Shown here piece by piece: positions 1 to 7,730 of a DNA stretch of 64,000 nt. The first letter of the stretch is position 1. Every line of letters begins with the position of its first letter. A program made the translations under genes and the position numbers. The DNA is from Thermoleophilum album. GTDB lineage: Bacteria > Actinomycetota > Thermoleophilia > Solirubrobacterales > Thermoleophilaceae. Location: positions 620,001-684,000 of the forward strand of contig NZ_FNWJ01000001.1 of NCBI RefSeq assembly GCF_900108055.1, read 5' to 3'. A model generated the notes under the pieces. That model was not told where the DNA came from and did no database searches. It was given only the letters and a program-made list of their open reading frames with translations.

Positions 1-67
1 CGAGCTCGGCAAGCGCGGCCGCCATCCCGTGCTCTTCGACACTGTCAGTCTGGCCGGCTTCGTGCAC
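1..67 (-). CDS. Possible 5' end of a gene running off the left edge
   Basis: On the minus strand a GTG at 67-65 opens a frame that stays open to the window edge (about 22 codons, starting MHEAGQTDSVEEHG) with mostly G or C in third position. A TAGAGT box sits exactly 7 nt upstream, the same spacing as at other putative leaderless starts in this window. Too little protein is visible to assign a family. The opposite strand also has an open frame here, so coding status is uncertain. Confidence 0.35.
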   Translation of the reverse strand, partial: MHEAGQTDSVEEHGMAAALAEL

Positions 68-74
68 GCGAGAG

Positions 75-80
75 ACTCTA
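75..80 (-). promoter_or_regulatory. Putative -10 box of the left-edge gene
   Basis: TAGAGT on the minus strand, 7 nt before the GTG at 67. It overlaps the first copy of a tandem 13-bp repeat (77-102), so a repressor bound there would cover the promoter. No good -35 hexamer is seen. Confidence 0.35.
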
Positions 81-102
81 TGTGCACCGTCTATGTGCAC
101 CG
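77..102. repeat. Perfect tandem 13-bp repeat with GTGCAC cores
   Basis: Positions 77-89 and 90-102 are identical (TCTATGTGCACCG). Each holds the palindrome GTGCAC (82-87 and 95-100), and a third GTGCAC lies at 62-67. The repeat lies in the promoter area of the putative left-edge gene, so a regulator-binding array is a reasonable guess. Confidence 0.5.
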
Positions 103-145
103 CGACCCGAGCCAGCTTCGCAGCGGCGTCAGAGTGTCTCGCGGC

Positions 146-2623
146 CTAGGCGTTGGTGCGTGCCGAGAGCGGCGCAGACCGACTGGGCGGGACGCTCCCC
201 GACAACTTGCGGTCGGTAGCCGCCGACTCGTCGCCCCGGGCAGCGAGACTTGCTCGCAGCAACTTTTCGGCTTCTTTTTCCGGTAGCGGACGAGCGAAGT
301 AGAAGCCCTGTCCAAGCTGGGACTGCATCCTGCGCAGGCAGTCGGCCTGTCGTTCGTCCTCGATCCCCTCCGCCACCACCTCCAGCCGCAGCGTGCTGCC
401 AAGGCTCACGATTCCCCGCACGAGCGCTTCCTTTTCGCGATCGCGGTCGATTCCGTCGATGAACGTGCGGTCGACCTTGAGCACATCGATCGGCAGCGTG
501 CGCAGGTGCGAGAGCGCCGAGTAACCGGTGCCGAAGTCGTCGACCGCGATGCGCACGCCCAGTGCCCGCAACCGCTCGAGCCGCGCGGCCAGCACCTTCG
601 GATCCTCGGCGAGCAGGCTCTCGGTGATCTCGAGCACCACCGCCGAAGGCGCGATGCCCGTCTCGCGAAGCACTTCCTGAACGTCCCGCTCGAAGTGCTC
701 GTCGCGCAACTGTCGGGGAGCCACGTTGACGCTGATGTCGACGTCGCAACCGGGGATCTGCTCGCGCCAGCGTGCCACCGTGGCGCACGCTTTTCGCAAT
801 ACCCAACGGCCGATCGGGATGATCAGTCCGGTCTCCTCGGCCAGCGGTACGAACTCCAACGGCGGCACCAAGCCGCGTCGCGGATGGCGCCAGCGCAAGA
901 GCGCCTCGAAGCCAACCGGTGCGCGCGACTCGAGGTCGACGATCGGTTGATAGTGGAGCTCGAATTCGCCCGCGTCGAGCGCCCGCTGGAGATCGCCACG
1001 CAGCTCGAGCCGCTCCAGCACCCGCCGGTGCATGTCCGTGTCGAACAGCTCCACGCGGTCCTTGCCGCCCTCCTTGGCCGCGTACATGGCGGTGTCGGCG
1101 TCGCGCAAAAGCTCCGCCACCGTCGTGTCCGGCGCAACGTCGACAACTCCGATCGACGCCGAGAGATTCAGTTCGCGACCGTCGACGGCATACGGGTCGC
1201 GTAGCGCCGCCAGCACCCGCAGTGCCAACGCCAGGGGATCGTCGCCGGACCCGACCGTCGCAAGCAGTGCGAACTCGTCGCCGCCGAAGCGAGCAACCGT
1301 GTCCGTGGGCTTGACGCAGCGAGCAATCCGGCGTCCGGCTTCGCGCAGGACATCGTCACCGATCGCGTGCCCGAGGCCGTCGTTGACGGTCTTGAAATCG
1401 TCGAGGTCGATCAACATCACCGCCGCCCGCAGCCCGCTCTCGCGCACCTGCGCCAGGACCTGGCCTACCCGATCCTCGAACAGCGCCCGGTTCGGAAGGC
1501 CGGTCAGTGCGTCGTGGAAGGCGCGGTGCAACAGCTCTTGTTCGAACTGCTTGCGCTCGCCGATGTCGCGGAGCGTCACGACGATGCCACCGATCAACGG
1601 ATCCGAGCAGCGGTCGCGCGCGACCGCCTCCACGTGGACCCAGTAACCGTCGAGGTGTCGCAGTCGACAATCCACCCCCTCGCCGCTGTGGCGCGCCGAA
1701 GCGGCAGCGATCAGGCCATTCAAAAGTCCCGCGTCGTCCGGGTGCACGAGCCCCAACAGCGATCTGCCGACCAACTCGCTGGGCGCCATCCCGAGGAGCG
1801 AGCGCCCCGGACCCGCCGCCCAACGCACGGTGAGCGAGCGATCGAGCACCAACACGCACTCCCGCGACTGGTCCAAAAGCGCCCGCAGGCGCGCTTCTTC
1901 GCGGCGCTCGGCGGCCCGCACTGCTCGTTCGACGCGCGCCCGACGACGCAAGCGCTCAAACCGCCAAGCAGCGAGCGCGAATAGCAGCAAGCCGCTCGTG
2001 AACGCGCCGAGAAAGGCCAGACGCGCACGTGCGAGCGTGCCTGCCGCACGCTCGTGCTGGCGCCTCGCTGTCTGCCGTGCTTCTGCACCAAGCCGCACGA
2101 CAGCCGGTTCGAGGCGCGACTGCACCAGCCGCACTGCCAGCGCTGGCCGTCCCAGCCGGTACGCCCCGAGTGCCGCCATGCCGGAGCGCCGAACGTCTGC
2201 TGCTGCTTGCGCTAGTCGCTTTTGATCGGCGGTCAGGCCGAGTGCACCGAGATCATCGAGCCCCGCCGACAACTCGGCCCAGGAGGCGAAACCGCGCGCG
2301 GGCAGGGCGGCCGTCAAAGATGGTGACGGACCGTGTGCTGCGTAGTCGTAGAGACCTCGCCAGGTAGCCGCTTGCAGGGTCGCGCTCGCGGCCTCGATGC
2401 GGGCGACCGCCGCCTCGGCTTGGCGGTACTCGTCGGCCCGGCGACGAGCGAGGTCCGCAACCAGCGCCAACGCCAAGACCATCGCGAGGCCCGCGACGAT
2501 CGTCGCCCACTGCGCAGGCGAAACACCACGCGGCAGCAGGCGTGCCAGACGGACTCGTATGGATCTGAGCAACTCTCCCCCGTGGGTGTGGGCAGGTCCG
2601 TCCTCGGCATCGGCATGCCCCAC
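146..2623 (-). CDS. Membrane-bound PAS-GGDEF-EAL cyclic-di-GMP turnover protein
   Basis: Probable dual-domain cyclic-di-GMP enzyme of 825 aa in the cytoplasmic membrane. Two membrane helices (about residues 39-58 and 202-221) frame an extracytoplasmic sensor region. A PAS domain follows (about 245-360), then GGDEF (intact FGGDEF near 445) and EAL (EALLRW near 570). The EAL domain keeps the expected catalytic motifs: SVNVAP, LEITES, VDDFGTG near 693, KVDRTF, and AEGIED followed by a GQGF segment. It therefore looks competent as a phosphodiesterase. The GGDEF signature is also intact, but the usual upstream RxxD inhibitory site reads KPTD. The start is a GTG and could lie slightly further in. 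It is divergent from nucS. The output of the signal cannot be read from the sequence. Confidence 0.93.
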   Translation of the reverse strand: MGHADAEDGPAHTHGGELLRSIRVRLARLLPRGVSPAQWATIVAGLAMVLALALVADLARRRADEYRQAEAAVARIEAASATLQAATWRGLYDYAAHGPSPSLTAALPARGFASWAELSAGLDDLGALGLTADQKRLAQAAADVRRSGMAALGAYRLGRPALAVRLVQSRLEPAVVRLGAEARQTARRQHERAAGTLARARLAFLGAFTSGLLLFALAAWRFERLRRRARVERAVRAAERREEARLRALLDQSRECVLVLDRSLTVRWAAGPGRSLLGMAPSELVGRSLLGLVHPDDAGLLNGLIAAASARHSGEGVDCRLRHLDGYWVHVEAVARDRCSDPLIGGIVVTLRDIGERKQFEQELLHRAFHDALTGLPNRALFEDRVGQVLAQVRESGLRAAVMLIDLDDFKTVNDGLGHAIGDDVLREAGRRIARCVKPTDTVARFGGDEFALLATVGSGDDPLALALRVLAALRDPYAVDGRELNLSASIGVVDVAPDTTVAELLRDADTAMYAAKEGGKDRVELFDTDMHRRVLERLELRGDLQRALDAGEFELHYQPIVDLESRAPVGFEALLRWRHPRRGLVPPLEFVPLAEETGLIIPIGRWVLRKACATVARWREQIPGCDVDISVNVAPRQLRDEHFERDVQEVLRETGIAPSAVVLEITESLLAEDPKVLAARLERLRALGVRIAVDDFGTGYSALSHLRTLPIDVLKVDRTFIDGIDRDREKEALVRGIVSLGSTLRLEVVAEGIEDERQADCLRRMQSQLGQGFYFARPLPEKEAEKLLRASLAARGDESAATDRKLSGSVPPSRSAPLSARTNA

Positions 2624-2624
2624 C

Positions 2625-2640
2625 GACCGGTTGATCGGTC
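2625..2640. promoter_or_regulatory. Inverted repeat, possible operator
   Basis: GACCG, a 6-nt spacer and CGGTC form an inverted repeat just upstream of the minus-strand GGDEF/EAL start, in the short gap it shares with nucS. The spacing resembles operators of TetR-like dimers. No regulator gene is adjacent, so this is only a candidate. Confidence 0.3.
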
Positions 2641-2694
2641 AGACGTCCAGGTAAGACCGCGTCGCCACGCGCTCGAAGCGTCCGCGCGAGTGCC

Positions 2695-2700
2695 TAGCGT
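2695..2700 (+). promoter_or_regulatory. Putative -10 box of nucS
   Basis: TAGCGT, 9 nt upstream of the nucS GTG with no Shine-Dalgarno between. This is compatible with a leaderless or very short-leader transcript. Confidence 0.35.
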
Positions 2701-2709
2701 GCAGGCGCC

Positions 2710-3384
2710 GTGCGCCTGATCGTCGCCCGCTGCGAGGTGCTCTATGACGGCCGTCTTTCGACGCGTCTACCGGAAGCGGTGCGTTTGATCTTGCTCAAGG
2801 CCGACGGGTCGGTGATGGTCCATGCCGACAGCGGGGGATACAAACCGCTCAACTGGATGTCGCCGCCGACCGTGATCGAGGAGCACCACGACCGTTTGCG
2901 AATCGCGCGACTGCGACCACCCGCGGAGCAGATCGAGATCAAGCTGTGCGAAGTTCTGGCAGACCAGCGCTTCGCGCTCGATGCTTCCGTCCAGCTCGAA
3001 AAGGACGGTGTAGAGCGGGAGCTGCAGGATCTCTTGGAGCGCGATCCGCTAGCGATCCGCGAGGGGCTGCGGCTCGTGCGTAGGGAGTGGGCAACCGACC
3101 TCGGCCCGGTCGATCTGATGTGTCGCGACGAGCTTCGCGGAGGGTACGTGGCAATTGAGGTAAAGCGCGTCGCGACAATCGCCGCGGTCGAGCAGCTAAG
3201 CCGTTACCTCGAGCGAATCGGGCACGACCCGAGCCTGCGTCCCTGCTCGGGAATTCTGGTGGCTTGTGAGATCAAACCGCAGGCGCGGACTCTCGCGAAG
3301 GCGCGGGGAATCGAGTGCGTCGAGATCGATCTGCAGGCGCTGAGGGCTAGCGGCAGGAACGAGCTGCAACTGTTCGCGGCGTAG
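2710..3384 (+). CDS. nucS: Mismatch-specific endonuclease NucS
   Basis: NucS (EndoMS) cuts both strands at mismatches and is the core of the non-canonical mismatch repair used by actinobacteria and archaea lacking MutS/MutL. The 224-aa protein has the usual length. The N-terminal half is the beta-rich DNA-binding and dimerisation region. The C-terminal nuclease domain shows the catalytic Asp in GPVDLM (near residue 133) and the E-V-K pair in VAIEVKR (near 148-150). The last residues, ELQLFAA, look like the sliding-clamp-binding tail known in this family, which would tie it to the DnaN encoded at 50247. The start is GTG (MRLIVARCEV). No mutS or mutL is present in the window. Confidence 0.95.
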   Translation: MRLIVARCEVLYDGRLSTRLPEAVRLILLKADGSVMVHADSGGYKPLNWMSPPTVIEEHHDRLRIARLRPPAEQIEIKLCEVLADQRFALDASVQLEKDGVERELQDLLERDPLAIREGLRLVRREWATDLGPVDLMCRDELRGGYVAIEVKRVATIAAVEQLSRYLERIGHDPSLRPCSGILVACEIKPQARTLAKARGIECVEIDLQALRASGRNELQLFAA

Positions 3385-3414
3385 GCGAGCGGCGCGACCG
3401 GCAGGGGTGAGGCT

Positions 3415-3420
3415 TATCCT
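3415..3420 (+). promoter_or_regulatory. Putative leaderless -10 box
   Basis: TATCCT ends 7 nt before the ATG at 3428. It supports that ATG over the in-frame GTG at 3407, which would lie upstream of the promoter. Confidence 0.4.
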
Positions 3421-3427
3421 CGGCCCC

Positions 3428-4354
3428 ATGAAAAGCCTCGCTGAGGGCGGGCGCAGGCGCAGCAAGGAGGCGCGTGCGCACAGCTTCGTCCACGAAGGTC
3501 ACCGCCTGGTCTACGACGAGTACGGCTCGGGCCCGCGCCATGTCCTGCTGCTGCCGGGCCTTTTGTTCCCCCGCTGGCTGAACGACCCGCTCGCGACGGC
3601 ACTCGCTGCGCAGGGCTTCCACGTCTACACGCTCGACCTCTTGGGCCACGGCGAGTCCGATCGTCCGCGAGAGATGTGGGCGTACTCGATGACGCGTTTC
3701 GGCTCCCAAGCGATCGCCCTGCTCGACCACGTCGGCGCGGAACAGGCGGTCGTTGGCGGCCCATCGTTGGGCGCCAACACCACGCTCGAGGCGGCTGCGC
3801 TCGCGCCCGAGCGGATCCGCGGAATGGTGATTTCGATGCCGGTGCTGGACAACGCCCTGCTGGCCTGTGCGCTTGCCTTCACGCCGCTTTTGGTCGCCCT
3901 GACCTTCGGCGCACCGGCGATGCGGGGCTTGGCGGCCGTGGCTCGGCGCGTGCCACGTGGCCTTTCGCACCTGACCGATACTGGCCTCGACTGGCTCTCT
4001 CAAGATCCCAAGCCCTCGGCCTCGCTGCTCCAAGGTCTCTTCTACGGGCGCATCGCGCCGCCCCACGAGATGTGGCACGAGCTGCGTCAACCAGCGCTGG
4101 TTATCGGCCACCCGCGCGACCCTATCCACCCGTTCTCCGATGCCGACCAGCTGGTGCGCGAACTTCCCAACGCACGCTTGGTGCGCAGCGGCTGGATCTT
4201 GGAGCTTTGGACCTCGCCAGAGCGACTGACCGGCGAGATCGCCCGCTTCGCGGCGGACTGTTGGCGGGGCGTGGGGGCGGGTTCCACGCGCAGGACCCGC
4301 CGACGACCCGCTACCGTGCGAACTCGTCGTACCCGAAGTGCAAGCTCGAACTGA
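3428..4354 (+). CDS. Alpha/beta-hydrolase-fold protein, catalytic His not evident
   Basis: A protein of about 308 aa with the alpha/beta hydrolase fold. An HVLLLPG strand is followed by a DLLGHGESD loop, the nucleophile elbow GGPSLGAN (Ser near residue 113) and a late GHPRDPIHPF segment carrying the acid. Where the catalytic His normally follows (a GHxxxxE-type loop), the sequence reads SGWILELWTSPERL and no His is visible. It may have lost hydrolase activity or use another residue. I chose the ATG at 3428 because of the TATCCT box 7 nt upstream; a GTG at 3407 adds seven residues. It overlaps the next gene by 17 bp. The substrate is unknown. Confidence 0.85.
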   Translation: MKSLAEGGRRRSKEARAHSFVHEGHRLVYDEYGSGPRHVLLLPGLLFPRWLNDPLATALAAQGFHVYTLDLLGHGESDRPREMWAYSMTRFGSQAIALLDHVGAEQAVVGGPSLGANTTLEAAALAPERIRGMVISMPVLDNALLACALAFTPLLVALTFGAPAMRGLAAVARRVPRGLSHLTDTGLDWLSQDPKPSASLLQGLFYGRIAPPHEMWHELRQPALVIGHPRDPIHPFSDADQLVRELPNARLVRSGWILELWTSPERLTGEIARFAADCWRGVGAGSTRRTRRRPATVRTRRTRSASSN

Positions 4355-4991
4355 GACCGTGCGCGGATCACAAAGGTGGAGAGGGAAATCGCTGGTCGCC
4401 CTGTTGGCCTTGCTGTTGCTCGGCCTCGCCACGGCCGGTTGCGGTGGTTCAAAAGAGAGCGGACCACAGGTTTTCCCGAAGGGCGGATCGGCACCGAAGG
4501 TAAGCGGCGTCAGCGTCGACGTGCGAGCCGCTGCACGCGCCGCCGGCTGCGTCTACAAGACCTTTCCAGCGCGGTCGCGCGATCACGTGACCGACCGCAA
4601 TGCGCCCGTCCGCTACACGTCGAACCCGCCGACGTCCGGTAAGCACTTCGAGTTCCCAGCGCGCGACGGCCTTTACCAACGGGCTCCGACAGACACCGAA
4701 CTGGTGCACTCACTCGAACACGGGCGCGTGATCCTCTGGGCCAAGCCGACCTTGCCGCGCGCACAACGCGCAGCTCTGCGCGCTTACTTCGAGCGCGACA
4801 AGTGGATGATGCTGCTGGTACCGCGGCGCAACATGCCTTACGCGGTGGCGATGACCGCTTGGAACGCCGACCCCGCGCCGCTCGGTACGGGCCGGCTTTT
4901 GGGGTGTCCGCGCCTCGACGATGCCACCTGGCGGGCACTCACCGCTTTCCGCGACGACAACCGCGGAAACGGTCCTGAAGCCGTCTTCTGA
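4338..4991 (+). CDS. DUF3105-family lipoprotein
   Basis: A 217-aa predicted lipoprotein. A basic N-terminus and a Leu-rich hydrophobic stretch end in the lipobox LATAGC (Cys near residue 35). The mature part has the DUF3105 signatures YTSNPPTSGKHF and the HSLEHG motif, typical of secreted actinobacterial proteins of unknown function. Two further Cys (in GCVYK and LLGCPR) could form a disulfide. GTG start, overlapping the end of the preceding hydrolase gene, so they are probably co-transcribed. A secreted amidase gene follows on the same strand, but a joint role in the envelope is only a guess. Confidence 0.85.
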   Translation: MQARTETVRGSQRWRGKSLVALLALLLLGLATAGCGGSKESGPQVFPKGGSAPKVSGVSVDVRAAARAAGCVYKTFPARSRDHVTDRNAPVRYTSNPPTSGKHFEFPARDGLYQRAPTDTELVHSLEHGRVILWAKPTLPRAQRAALRAYFERDKWMMLLVPRRNMPYAVAMTAWNADPAPLGTGRLLGCPRLDDATWRALTAFRDDNRGNGPEAVF

Positions 4992-5043
4992 GCGCTCTTT
5001 TGCAGGCCCGCAACCCGTGGGCGCATAGCCTGTTCCAATCCAC

Positions 5044-7008
5044 GTGCGCGCGAGATCTCGGTTCGTACGCGCAAGTGCGATCGCGCTCGTCGTGGCGGTC
5101 GCGCTGTTGGCCTGCCTGCGCCTCGCAAGCGAGCCCGCGGTCAGCGAGTTCGAGCAGCCGCTTACGATCACCCAGCGATCGGCCCACACCGGCGAACAAC
5201 CGGTGACGGCGCGGTCGCTTGGCGCGCCGCAACGCCAGGCCGATCCGCGCTCCCCCCGCTCGACCGTTGACCGCGCCCCCCGCTCGGCCGTTCGGCGCGC
5301 ACAGCGGCCGGTAGCGCACGCACACGATCACGATGCCGCCCTGAGCGCGAGCCAAGAGGTGGTGCGCGACGCGCGCCCCCTCGGGCGCTACGCGACGCCG
5401 CCGATCGAGACCCGGCGAAGCTTCGACCTCGTGGGTCTGCGCTGGCGAGGACCGGCGCGCCGGGTCTGGTTGCGCGCGCGCCTCGCCGGCGGACGCTGGA
5501 CGCCTTGGGCGCGGGTCGACGCCGACGACGCCGAGGGACCAGACCTCACGAGCCCCGAGGCAAACAAGTCGCTGCGCCACTCGCTGCCAGCGTGGGCCGG
5601 TGGCGCCGACGCGGTCGAAGTACGCGCCGACCGCCCGCTCCTCGATGGCCATCTGCACTTCGTAACCACCGGCCGCAGCGGTCTGCGCGCGGCCGTTGCG
5701 ACGGTCGGTAGCTGGGTCGCGCGCATCGCGGCTCCGCTTGCCCGCCTGTTCTCGCCGTCAGCGGCTCATGCCGATTCCCAACCGGCGATCGTTCCCCGTG
5801 AGCAGTGGGCAGGCGACCAGTGCAGGCCCCGCCGTTCCCCCGCCTACGGCACTGTGAAGGCGGCTGTGATTCACCACACGGTCACCCTCAACGACTACTC
5901 GCCCGACGAGGCACCGCAGATCGTGCTGGCGATCTGCCGCTACCACGTGCAGTCGAACGGTTGGAACGACATCGGCTACAACTTCCTCGTCGACCGCTAC
6001 GGCCGTATCTATGAAGGCCGCGCCGGCGGGGTCGAAGCTGCCGTGGTTGGCGCCCACGCCCAGGGCTACAACGCGCAAACGACCGGTATCGCCGAACTCG
6101 GAACCTTCGACTCCGACCCGCAAACCGAGGACGGGCTCCGCGCGACGGCGGCGCTGATTCGCTGGAAGCTGCCGATCCACGGCGTACCGACAAGCGGTAC
6201 CGCGCAACTCGAAAGCGCTGGCGGCTCGGAGAGCCGCTACACCGCGGGCACCGTGGTGACGGCGCCGCGCGTCGCCGGGCACCGCGACCTCGGCAAGACG
6301 AGCTGTCCGGGCGACGCGCTGTACGGCGAGCTCGCGCAACTGCGGGCGCTGGTCGGGGACGTGCCGGCGACCACCGCCGGCGTCCCGACCGCGGAGGTAC
6401 GCGTGCCGCGAAGCCTCGTCACCTACGGTCAGCCGGTCACCGTCGGCGGCACCCTGCAAGCGCCCGACGGTAGCCCGCTGGCCGGCACCCAAGTACGCCT
6501 CGAGACGCTCGTCGCGCGTCGTTGGCGGACAATTATCCGAGTCACCAGCGACGCGGCCGGCCGCTGGCGCGCGCGACTGCGCCCCCGTTCGACGCTCGTG
6601 CTGCGCGTGCGCGTGCCAGCACAGAACGGTTTCGCCGAGCTCCTTGCCCGAACCTTCACCCTGCGCGTGCGCCCGCGCATCGTGAGTTCGCTACGCGGCT
6701 CGCGGAGCGTCTACCCGCACACCGTAGTACGCGTCCGTGGACGGATCTCGCCGACAAGTAGCACAACGCAGTTCGTCGTGCTCCGGGCAGTTGGCAAGGG
6801 GCGTCGCCGGGTAGCCGTCATACCTTTGCAGCGCGACCGATCCGGGCGCTTTGGCGGCGCCTGGCGAGCGCCCGGACGAGCCGGTCGCTACTTCCTCTAC
6901 GTGTCGGCGCGCGCGCCTGGTCTCGCGTGGGGTCGCTCGGAGATCGCCGAGCTGTCGGTCGTCCCTGGGGTTGGTGGCGGCACGCTCGCCCCGGCGCGGT
7001 CGCCTTGA
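5044..7008 (+). CDS. Secreted PGRP-type N-acetylmuramoyl-L-alanine amidase with Ig-like repeats
   Basis: Peptidoglycan amidase (PGRP / amidase_2 fold) of 654 aa, exported to the wall. It has an N-terminal signal or anchor helix (about 8-28) and a low-complexity Arg/Ala-rich region. The amidase domain spans about 247-440. Zinc ligands are visible as His in VIHHTV (near 276), His in VAGHRD (near 411) and Cys in TSCPG (near 420), together with the GYNFLVD and GRIYEGRAGG segments. Two beta-sandwich modules at about 450-540 and 555-645 resemble Ig/carboxypeptidase-regulatory-like domains. GTG start. The last 112 bases overlap the oppositely transcribed sugar transferase gene. Likely role: cell-wall remodelling or defence against other cells. 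Confidence 0.92.
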   Translation: MRARSRFVRASAIALVVAVALLACLRLASEPAVSEFEQPLTITQRSAHTGEQPVTARSLGAPQRQADPRSPRSTVDRAPRSAVRRAQRPVAHAHDHDAALSASQEVVRDARPLGRYATPPIETRRSFDLVGLRWRGPARRVWLRARLAGGRWTPWARVDADDAEGPDLTSPEANKSLRHSLPAWAGGADAVEVRADRPLLDGHLHFVTTGRSGLRAAVATVGSWVARIAAPLARLFSPSAAHADSQPAIVPREQWAGDQCRPRRSPAYGTVKAAVIHHTVTLNDYSPDEAPQIVLAICRYHVQSNGWNDIGYNFLVDRYGRIYEGRAGGVEAAVVGAHAQGYNAQTTGIAELGTFDSDPQTEDGLRATAALIRWKLPIHGVPTSGTAQLESAGGSESRYTAGTVVTAPRVAGHRDLGKTSCPGDALYGELAQLRALVGDVPATTAGVPTAEVRVPRSLVTYGQPVTVGGTLQAPDGSPLAGTQVRLETLVARRWRTIIRVTSDAAGRWRARLRPRSTLVLRVRVPAQNGFAELLARTFTLRVRPRIVSSLRGSRSVYPHTVVRVRGRISPTSSTTQFVVLRAVGKGRRRVAVIPLQRDRSGRFGGAWRAPGRAGRYFLYVSARAPGLAWGRSEIAELSVVPGVGGGTLAPARSP

Positions 7009-7730
7009 TCGGCGGCGAACCCCTGCTGCGGATCGGAGCTGTAGAGGCCGTGCCCGCTCACGATCAGCCAGACGGTGCGCGCGATGATCCGCAGATCTAG
7101 CCACAGACTGCGGTTCTCGACGTACCAAAGGTCCAGCTCGATCCGCTCCGGCCACGGCAACTCGGTGCGCCCGTGAATTTGCGCCCAGCCGGTGATCCCC
7201 GGCTTGACCGCCAAGCGACGGCGCTGACGGTCGCTGTAGCGCACGACTTGCTGGGCCACTGTCGGGCGCGGACCGACGATCGCCATCTCGCCGCGCAGTA
7301 CGTTGATCAGATTGGGCAGCTCATCGAGCGACCAGCGGCGCAGCACCCTACCCACGCGCGTGATCCGCGGATCGTCGGCGGTTACATAGATGCCGGCGCC
7401 GATGCGTTCCGCCCCGACCACCATCGTGCGCAGCTTGAACAGCTCGAAGGGGCGGCCGCCGTAACCGACGCGTCGCTGGCGATAGAGCACGGGGCCGGCG
7501 GAGTCCAGCTTGATCGCGATGGCCGCGACCGCCAGCAGCGGTGCCGCAAGCGCAAGCCCCAGGCAAGCGAGCAGTACGTCGAGCGCGCGCCGGAGCACTC
7601 CGTGCGGAAGCGTCGGCACGGCCGGCACCGTCTGCTCTTCTGACGACACGCGCCGCGCTTCACCGGTCGCGTTGCCGGCCGGTGAGTCGCTAGCGTTGCC
7701 GCCCGTCCCGTGCGGATCCTCTACCTGCAT
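6897..7730 (-). CDS. Initiating sugar-phosphate transferase (WcaJ/PglC family)
   Basis: Bacterial sugar transferase (PF02397 type) that places the first sugar-1-phosphate on undecaprenyl phosphate. Visible features are one N-terminal membrane/re-entrant helix (RRALDVLLACLGLALAAP), the KLDSAGPVLYRQRRVG segment, FELFKLRTM, the SLDELPNL motif, GPRP, and a C-terminal KPGITGWAQIHGR block. It is short and lacks the extra N-terminal membrane domain of WcaJ/WbaP, so it resembles the PglC type. Start uncertain: ATG at 7730 overlaps the divergent GTG of the next gene, and GTG at 7649 (about 250 aa) is the main alternative. The 3' end overlaps the amidase gene. It heads the polysaccharide locus. Confidence 0.92.
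   Translation of the reverse strand: MQVEDPHGTGGNASDSPAGNATGEARRVSSEEQTVPAVPTLPHGVLRRALDVLLACLGLALAAPLLAVAAIAIKLDSAGPVLYRQRRVGYGGRPFELFKLRTMVVGAERIGAGIYVTADDPRITRVGRVLRRWSLDELPNLINVLRGEMAIVGPRPTVAQQVVRYSDRQRRRLAVKPGITGWAQIHGRTELPWPERIELDLWYVENRSLWLDLRIIARTVWLIVSGHGLYSSDPQQGFAADQGDRAGASVPPPTPGTTDSSAISERPHARPGARADT

Noticed and set aside
29-286. Small plus-strand frame at the left edge
   Set aside because: Its second half is antisense to the C-terminus of the GGDEF/EAL gene, and it ends in low-complexity sequence. The minus-strand start with a well-placed -10 is a better reading.
4584-4589. CACGTG cores at 4584, 50248 and 53355 as further parS sites
   Set aside because: The flanking bases do not continue the parS palindrome (for example the site at 53355 matches about 9 of 14), and all lie inside or at the edge of coding sequence.
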